Source: Chitinophagaceae bacterium UBA4412 (GTDB taxonomy: Bacteria; Bacteroidota; Bacteroidia; Chitinophagales; Chitinophagaceae). Taken from it: a stretch of DNA of 7,207 nucleotides. Below, piece by piece: positions 5,913 through 7,207 of this stretch; position 1 is the first letter of the stretch, and every line of letters starts with the position of its first letter. The DNA lies in assembly GCA_002400445.1 (NCBI GenBank), contig DGQO01000010.1, positions 1 to 7,207 of the forward strand, written 5' to 3'. Both the position numbers and the translations under genes were made by a program. The notes below the pieces were generated by a model. It worked only from the letters and a program-made list of their open reading frames with translations, did no database searches and was not told where the DNA came from.

Positions 5913-7207
5913 TTATTTTACTACTTGAATCATTGTTTTCAAATCCACAGCTTTTCCTTTTACCAGGATGGCATATACACCAGACTGTAATCCTGGCACG
6001 GGCACATTCACACTCGCAAATCCGTTATTGATGAGCAGGTTTCTTTTTGCCAAAAGTCTTCCATTCATATCATACACGAGAATGTCTGCAAGCGCAGGTG
6101 CTGTGCCATACACTTTCACGGTGATTGATCCCTCGTCATTGAGAAAGGCAAACAATTGCTGCCGGTCTAAGCCTGAGGCAGGAAGTATGGTAAGTCTTCC
6201 GTTAGTAAGTGTAATATTATAATTGTTAGACACTGCGCCTGTGGGTAGGAGTGCATAATAACCAGGTGAAGAACTCGCCGTAGCAGTCGTGGATACTGTA
6301 GGAGGCGTAGTTAAATTTGCAGCCGCTTCTCCTAACACAAAACCGGTGTACACGATGGTAAATGCCGGGTTAGCCTGCCCGGCAGTTTTGGTGGTATCCA
6401 GCACCCGAATAGCAAGATTCGCTTTGTTTACAGTTAAAGTTCTTACCACACTCACTGCAGGGAAATACCCATCGCTACCAGCTTGCATAGCGGTGATGGT
6501 GGTAGTACCTGCGCCCGTGATGTGGATGGTATTTCCAGCAATGGTGGCTACCGATGGATTACTGCTGGTATAAGTAATAGGTATCGTTGCATTGGTGCTT
6601 GTAGCACCTGTATTAAAGTCTGCTGCGCCATACGTTTTTACGGCCGGTGCGGCAAATGTGATCACCTGGTTTTGTTTGGGCAAAATGGTCATGGTACCAT
6701 TCACGAAACGGATGTTGTAATTACCAGAGGTTGCACCTGAAACCGTAATGGGATAAGTGCCTGGAGCTGATGATGCAACTGCCATTGTGGAGAGCGTTAC
6801 CGGTGTTAATAATGCTGCAGCCGTTTCGCCATACACTAAGCCCGTGTACGTTGCCGTTAGTGTGGGATTTGCTAAGCCTTCAAACTTTGTTTTATCATCT
6901 GCTTTAATTTCCAGATCGGTTTTTAAAACAGTAAGGGATTGTGTTACACTTGCTGCGGGATAATAACCATCTGTTGCCTGAGAAGCCGTGATGATAGTGG
7001 TGCCTGCACCGGTGATGTGAATATTATTTCCAACGATATTGGCTACAGCGGTATTACTACTGCTATACACAATCGGTTCGGTGGTATTCAGACTGGTTGC
7101 TCCGCCACTAAAATCTGCTTCACCATAAGTGCGGTCTGCCAGGGCATTGAACACAAACGGATCTGCTTGTGGAATTGCGCCAGCGCTAAAGGAACCAAAG
7201 CTGGAAA
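5913..7207 (-). CDS. T9SS-secreted multidomain protein with Ig-like/MBG repeats (5' end outside window)
   Basis: This is the C-terminal 430 residues of a larger exported protein. The frame is open through the right edge (first full codon at 7205). The GTG at 7154 is not a credible start because it falls inside a conserved repeat strand (DPFVFNALADRTYG). Numbering from that GTG, the modules are: Ig-like 1 (about 1-77), MBG 1 (79-158), Ig-like 2 (163-244), MBG 2 (245-324), and a type A T9SS sorting domain (335-413) with VYDMNGRLL, LQSGVYAILV and a terminal MIQVVK. T9SS carries such proteins across the outer membrane and releases them or anchors them to surface polysaccharide. The repeats are probably spacers or adhesive stalks, with no catalytic residues visible. 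The preceding 17 codons (SSFGSFSAGAIPQADPF) look like the tail of another domain. Given the operon, a polysaccharide lyase or binding domain upstream is plausible but unseen. The gene ends 9 bp before the lyase. Confidence 0.9.
   Translation of the reverse strand, partial: SSFGSFSAGAIPQADPFVFNALADRTYGEADFSGGATSLNTTEPIVYSSSNTAVANIVGNNIHITGAGTTIITASQATDGYYPAASVTQSLTVLKTDLEIKADDKTKFEGLANPTLTATYTGLVYGETAAALLTPVTLSTMAVASSAPGTYPITVSGATSGNYNIRFVNGTMTILPKQNQVITFAAPAVKTYGAADFNTGATSTNATIPITYTSSNPSVATIAGNTIHITGAGTTTITAMQAGSDGYFPAVSVVRTLTVNKANLAIRVLDTTKTAGQANPAFTIVYTGFVLGEAAANLTTPPTVSTTATASSSPGYYALLPTGAVSNNYNITLTNGRLTILPASGLDRQQLFAFLNDEGSITVKVYGTAPALADILVYDMNGRLLAKRNLLINNGFASVNVPVPGLQSGVYAILVKGKAVDLKTMIQVVK
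5916..6152 (-). other. T9SS type A C-terminal sorting domain (Por_Secre_tail-like)
   Basis: The last 79 residues form the compact beta-sandwich signal read by the type IX secretion machinery. Visible landmarks are ITVKVYG, ILVYDMNGRLLAKR, a NNGFASVNVPVPGLQSGVY strand pair and the final KTMIQVVK. The order and spacing match the type A domain, which is usually cleaved by PorU on export. Its presence means the organism must carry a T9SS elsewhere. Confidence 0.9.
6183..6668 (-). repeat. Ig-like + MBG repeat, unit 2
   Basis: This is the second copy of a two-domain protein repeat. It opens QVITFAAPAVKTYGAADF, continues ITYTSSNPSVATIAG, NTIHITGAGTTTITAMQAG and DGYFPA, then the MBG part (NLAIRVLDTTKTAGQANPAF ... 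NNYNITLTNGRLTIL). It aligns with unit 1 at an offset of 165 residues, or 166 after a one-residue insertion (Ser227). In the MBG half, the usual YG turn is replaced by TAG. Confidence 0.85.
6681..7157 (-). repeat. Ig-like + MBG repeat, unit 1
   Basis: This is the first visible copy of the repeat: FVFNALADRTYGEADF, IVYSSSNTAVANIVG, NIHITGAGTTIITASQA, DGYYPA, then the MBG half (DLEIKADDKTKFEGLANP ... GNYNIRFVNGTMTIL). The core NIHITGAGTT is identical in both units, but by eye the DNA has diverged clearly (roughly 70% alike in the best stretch). It is therefore an old duplication rather than a recent tandem expansion. More copies may lie beyond the right edge. Confidence 0.85.

Noticed and set aside
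5319..6031. Two overlapping plus-strand open frames of 135 and 145 codons opposite the lyase and the T9SS-protein end
   Set aside because: Both overlap coding sequence of confident minus-strand genes, have no domain, and show unlikely composition. No leader or promoter is visible.
7152..7154. GTG as the start codon of the repeat protein
   Set aside because: The frame stays open upstream to the window edge, and the GTG codes for a Val inside the first strand of a repeat whose second copy has an equivalent residue (VITF). No signal peptide follows it.

Overview
The window comes from a member of the Bacteroidota, probably a Chitinophagaceae-like soil or freshwater glycan degrader. Three things point there: a SusC/SusD pair, a type IX secretion (T9SS) C-terminal sorting domain, and A/T-rich gene leaders without Shine-Dalgarno sequences. 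The family-level placement is inference from protein style; no rRNA or other marker is present.

All four genes lie on the minus strand, so transcription runs from the right edge to the left edge. In that order they are: (i) the C-terminal part of a secreted multidomain protein with two Ig-like + MBG repeat units and a T9SS sorting domain (5913 to the right edge, N-terminus outside); (ii) an alginate lyase-family protein (4695-5903); (iii) a SusC-type TonB-dependent outer-membrane transporter (1487-4666); (iv) its SusD-type surface lipoprotein (left edge to 1468, last residues outside). The gaps are 9, 28 and 18 bp, and there is no intergenic stretch over 30 bp. This is almost certainly one polycistronic operon. 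Its promoter lies beyond the right edge and its terminator beyond the left edge.

Together the genes read as part of a polysaccharide utilization locus for a uronic-acid polymer, with alginate or a similar polyuronate as the best guess. The T9SS protein would act outside the cell or on its surface. SusC/SusD would bind and import oligosaccharides across the outer membrane. The lyase would cut the uronate chain by beta-elimination. Substrate identity rests on the lyase family alone.

I found no RNA gene, mobile element, CRISPR array or convincing regulatory site. All plus-strand open frames look like shadows of the minus-strand genes. I see no evidence of a previously undescribed system. The points worth following up are the missing N-terminus of the T9SS protein, the gene order, the lyase's localisation and specificity, and the diverged tandem repeats.
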